DNA of 64,000 bases from Maribacter algarum (ex Zhang et al. 2020). GTDB lineage: Bacteria > Bacteroidota > Bacteroidia > Flavobacteriales > Flavobacteriaceae. The stretch covers positions 476,507 through 540,506 of the forward strand of contig NZ_VATY01000003.1 in assembly GCF_005885635.1 (NCBI RefSeq), read 5' to 3'. Below the pieces are notes generated by a model, which saw only the letters and a program-made list of their open reading frames with translations, searched no databases and was not told the DNA's origin. The position numbers were made by a program, and so were the translations under genes. Positions 61,040 through 64,000 of the stretch are shown in pieces (the first letter of the stretch is position 1; each line of letters starts with the position of its first letter).

Positions 61040-64000
61040 ATGAGAAACACTTCTTTATTCCTACTTATCACTTTTTTTGCGGCGGCTAGTCTAAGTGCGC
61101 AAGTTAAAATTGGTGACAACCCGCAAAACATTGATCCTTCTTCCGTTTTAGAACTTGAAAGTACAGACAAGGTTTTAGTTATTACTCGGGTAACAACTGC
61201 ACAAATGAACGCTATTGTTCCTAGCGAGGGAGCTTTATGTTTTAATACAGATTTACAAAGCGTCCACTATTACAACGGAACACAGTGGGTGAATATCGGG
61301 GGCGGTGTTGGAACAGGTGGTCCTTTAACCGCAGATCCTATTGTAAATACACAACCTACAATTGTAATCACACCAACCGCTACTGGAGATAATTTAGAAG
61401 TAGCACCTAATAGCATACGCAGTGAACAGATAGTTGATGGCGGAATTAATGGGGTTGACATTCAGGATGGTTCACTTGGCCCCGGTAAACTACAAGATTT
61501 TTCCATTACACAGGAAAAATTATCGGAAAACTCGGTTGGTGCATTTGCCTTAGACAATGATAATTTTGGGGTAAGTGCCTTTAATAATGATGCTGGGTAT
61601 ATCACTGCTGGAGATGTAAATGTAGTTAGTGGTGATCCAGGTAATGCAATTTCATCGGATGCGAATGGAGCCGCTTTTTACGATGACACCAATTTATTGA
61701 TGGATATTATGGATAATGCTGATGCCATTGCCATGGACGATGATCAGAGTTCCGCTAATGAAATTCAAAATTTAACACTAACTGGCACAGAAATAGGACT
61801 AACAAGTACAGCTGGAACTATTGATATAGGCCCCTTAATATCTGCTGGAGGTTCTGATGACCAGAATATTGGGCCAGTTACTTTGGATGCCATGAACGTA
61901 TTATCAATAGGAATTGAAGGTGGTAATCCAGCTACGGTTGATTTAAGCTCGCTTGCAGGTGGAGCTGGAAGTACTGAAGTGGTAGATGGCCAAACTCTAA
62001 TTGGTGCAGGAACTGCGGTAGATCCTTTTGAAATTGCACCTTCAGGAACTAATGGGTGGTTTCTTCAAACAGACACTGCTGGTGATGTTGTATGGGCCGA
62101 GTTACCGCCTGCCACGAGCGGTGGGGTGCTAACGGATGGTTTAACCATTGTGGGAACAGGCGCTGCAATAGCATCACAACTAAGTGTACCCGCAGGTGGA
62201 ATATCAACTACAGAAATTGCAAATGCTACGATTCTCGGAGAAGACTTAGCACAAATGGCTGCTACTGACGGGCAAGTACTAGCTTGGGATGGTGCTGGAG
62301 GTATATGGGCACCTTCAAGTGCCGGGGGAACTGGAGGTTCTACTGAGTTGGTAGATGGTATTACGCTAACAGGAGACGGAACACTTGGAAATGAGTTTAA
62401 GATTGAACCCTCAGCGACTAATGGACAATTTCTTAGTACAGACGCTACTGGAGACGTAGTATGGGCCAACTTACCCCCAAGTGGAGGATCAGCTCTTTTC
62501 GATGCCAACACCATTTCAGGAACTGGAGTAGCCGGCGATGAATACACTGTGGCAGATGATGGAATTATAACCACAAAAATCTTAGATGGTAACGTCACTC
62601 CTATAAAAATTGAACCTTCGGCGACGGTTAATCAAGTTTTAACCACAACAGCAACAGGAACGGCTTGGGCGGACTTACCACCTAGTGGGGGGACAGCACT
62701 TTTCGACCCAAATACCATTTCAGGAACTGGTGTAACCGGCGATGAATATACCGTAGCGGATGATGCTATTACAACAACTAAAATAGAAAACGCAACTATA
62801 CTTGCCGAAGACCTCAATGATATGGGTGCTACTGCAGATGGAGACATCATCAAATGGAATACAACCTTAAACGCTGGTGCAGGTGGATGGGAAGTAGGAG
62901 TAAATGCGGGTCATACAGGTGCTGCTAAATCCATATTTCTGGCCGATGCTAGTGGTAATCCAACACAGGCTTTTCATCCTACAAACTCAAGTCCAAGTTT
63001 GGTATGGGATTATGAGGCAAGAGTAGTTTTTGGAACGGCCTATGGCGCACTTGGAGTTGGTTTGGACGGTGCCACCTTTAACAACGAAGTGAAGATGCAG
63101 GTTGTAGATAATGTATTTGGAGGTCTCTCGTACCCTATGCAGGTTCAAAATAATACTAATGGTAGTAGTTCAACCGCAATATTGTTTTCAACTGGTGGTG
63201 GTTTAGCTCATGGTAAAGGCGCCCTTGCCTTTCAAAACACCGGAGGTCAAGGTATAGGTGATTTTCATTTTTTAAATGATGCGAATGCAGATACTTCAAA
63301 TGCCGAACTAAATGATAAAGCATTTACAGTCAAAAGCAACAAAGATATTGTTCTATATGGAGGCATTGAAGTTGAAGGCACAGGGCCTGGAACTGGTCTC
63401 GGCACTGCAAATCAAGTACTAAGCTCGACAGGTGCGGGCGTACAATGGGTAACTCCTACTGGAGCTGTATCGGACACTGATATAAATGATGGATTGTCAG
63501 ATTATGGTACTACAGTAGGTTATAATGTAAATGTAGATGATTCGACGATAGAATTAATGTCCGACCAATTAAGAATAAAGCCCGCCACTCTTCCAGCAGT
63601 AGACCCTACTACACAGGTTTTAACTACTGATAAAGATTCAGGAGCAATTGAATGGAAAGACTTTAACGAAACTACAGTCCCAGTAGGAACGGCTGATAAT
63701 CAAGTAATCAAATGGAATAACACATCTATGACCTGGGAATTAGGTACTGATAACTCCGGAGCACCCACTCTTACAGATGGAAATATATATGTTGGAAATG
63801 TTTCAAATCAGGCAATCAGCGTACCTATGTCCGGCGATGCATTAATAGATAATACCGGAGAATTAACAATACAAGCAAATGCAATAGAAAACAATATGCT
63901 TGATAAAGCTGCTATCCCCCTAAGTGGATTTGCAAATGCTACAGCCGATATAAATATGGGGGGATTCAAAATAACCAACGTGATTGACCCTACAGCTGAT
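61040..64000 (+). CDS. large secreted protein with tail-fibre-like repeats, 3' end outside the window
   Basis: The frame is open from ATG 61040 to the window end (987 codons, no stop). A signal peptide (NTSLFLLITFFAAASLSAQ) comes first. Next is a Bacteroidetes surface-protein opening (NPQNIDPSSVLELESTDKVL, later YYNGTQWVN). Repeated motifs follow: three copies of a GQFL...TDATGDVVWA..LPP type block near residues 335-545, two GTGVxGDEYTVADD blocks, and ADINMGGFKITNVIDPTAD at the end, like phage tail-fibre repeats. Similar proteins often end in a sorting or endosialidase-type domain, which would lie beyond 64000. Probably a surface fibre or adhesin. Confidence 0.85.
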   Translation, partial: MRNTSLFLLITFFAAASLSAQVKIGDNPQNIDPSSVLELESTDKVLVITRVTTAQMNAIVPSEGALCFNTDLQSVHYYNGTQWVNIGGGVGTGGPLTADPIVNTQPTIVITPTATGDNLEVAPNSIRSEQIVDGGINGVDIQDGSLGPGKLQDFSITQEKLSENSVGAFALDNDNFGVSAFNNDAGYITAGDVNVVSGDPGNAISSDANGAAFYDDTNLLMDIMDNADAIAMDDDQSSANEIQNLTLTGTEIGLTSTAGTIDIGPLISAGGSDDQNIGPVTLDAMNVLSIGIEGGNPATVDLSSLAGGAGSTEVVDGQTLIGAGTAVDPFEIAPSGTNGWFLQTDTAGDVVWAELPPATSGGVLTDGLTIVGTGAAIASQLSVPAGGISTTEIANATILGEDLAQMAATDGQVLAWDGAGGIWAPSSAGGTGGSTELVDGITLTGDGTLGNEFKIEPSATNGQFLSTDATGDVVWANLPPSGGSALFDANTISGTGVAGDEYTVADDGIITTKILDGNVTPIKIEPSATVNQVLTTTATGTAWADLPPSGGTALFDPNTISGTGVTGDEYTVADDAITTTKIENATILAEDLNDMGATADGDIIKWNTTLNAGAGGWEVGVNAGHTGAAKSIFLADASGNPTQAFHPTNSSPSLVWDYEARVVFGTAYGALGVGLDGATFNNEVKMQVVDNVFGGLSYPMQVQNNTNGSSSTAILFSTGGGLAHGKGALAFQNTGGQGIGDFHFLNDANADTSNAELNDKAFTVKSNKDIVLYGGIEVEGTGPGTGLGTANQVLSSTGAGVQWVTPTGAVSDTDINDGLSDYGTTVGYNVNVDDSTIELMSDQLRIKPATLPAVDPTTQVLTTDKDSGAIEWKDFNETTVPVGTADNQVIKWNNTSMTWELGTDNSGAPTLTDGNIYVGNVSNQAISVPMSGDALIDNTGELTIQANAIENNMLDKAAIPLSGFANATADINMGGFKITNVIDPTAD

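Noticed and set aside
62065-62598. Antisense frames in the tail-fibre-like gene
   Set aside because: They lie opposite the repeat blocks of the long + strand frame and show no domain.
61040-64000. Prophage assignment for the tail-fibre-like gene
   Set aside because: It has a Sec signal peptide and no other phage genes, and the neighbouring genes are ordinary chromosomal ones. Similar repeats occur in bacterial surface proteins.
1-64000. tRNA, rRNA, insertion sequence or CRISPR elements
   Set aside because: No cloverleaf, rRNA motif, transposase or terminal inverted repeat was recognised on either strand when reading by eye. A tRNAscan-SE or ISfinder search could still find a short one.

Overview
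This window is a stretch of chromosome from a member of the Flavobacteriaceae (Bacteroidetes), most likely a marine lineage. I infer this from several things: the AT-rich sequence; the TAnnTTTG-type -7 promoter boxes; type IX secretion (T9SS) proteins (a gliding-motility-type C-terminal domain and PorP/SprF); the kynurenine genes kmo and kynU; an RskA-type anti-sigma pair; and many family-typical housekeeping neighbours. I do not name a genus. No tRNA, rRNA, insertion sequence or CRISPR array was found.

Region by region. 1-2069: a truncated PAS histidine kinase and its single-domain response regulator. 2133-6807: an M14 peptidase lipoprotein, an unknown gene, divergent NUDIX/pyrE, a START-like protein and birA. 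6900-11708: a probable operon rsfS-ftsH-LUD-cdsA-psd-ACBP joining ribosome silencing, membrane proteolysis and phospholipid synthesis. 11710-21320: mostly minus-strand genes (creatininase-like hydrolase, fatty acid hydroxylase, Crp/Fnr regulator, GNAT, valS). 21507-30285: DUF1573, a two-lobed aspartic protease with PDZ, an aminotransferase coupled to murB, an ECF sigma/anti-sigma pair, a second sigma factor, lipA and GAPDH. 30282-37279: a TPR hybrid histidine kinase coupled to GAPDH, lpxK, a Nif3-like protein, a zinc-ribbon-family protein without cysteines, and kmo.

37280-47305 is the most distinctive part. A 588-base gap holds a candidate small RNA with its own terminator. It is followed by a 1,855-residue T9SS surface protein with eight nearly identical Calx-beta repeats, a PorP/SprF partner, an oppositely oriented ClpP paralogue and an OmpA-family protein. 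47428-60724 carries secreted unknowns, an MFS transporter, an astacin-like protease, kynU, a methyltransferase, PAP2, TatA, an M1 peptidase with a DUF6702 neighbour, and three tandem paralogous secreted proteins.

61040-64000 is the first 987 codons of a large secreted protein with tail-fibre-like repeats. It runs off the window.

I found no clearly new multi-gene defence or metabolic system. The strongest leads are the recombining Calx-beta array, the tail-fibre-like protein, the candidate small RNA and the family of three paralogues.
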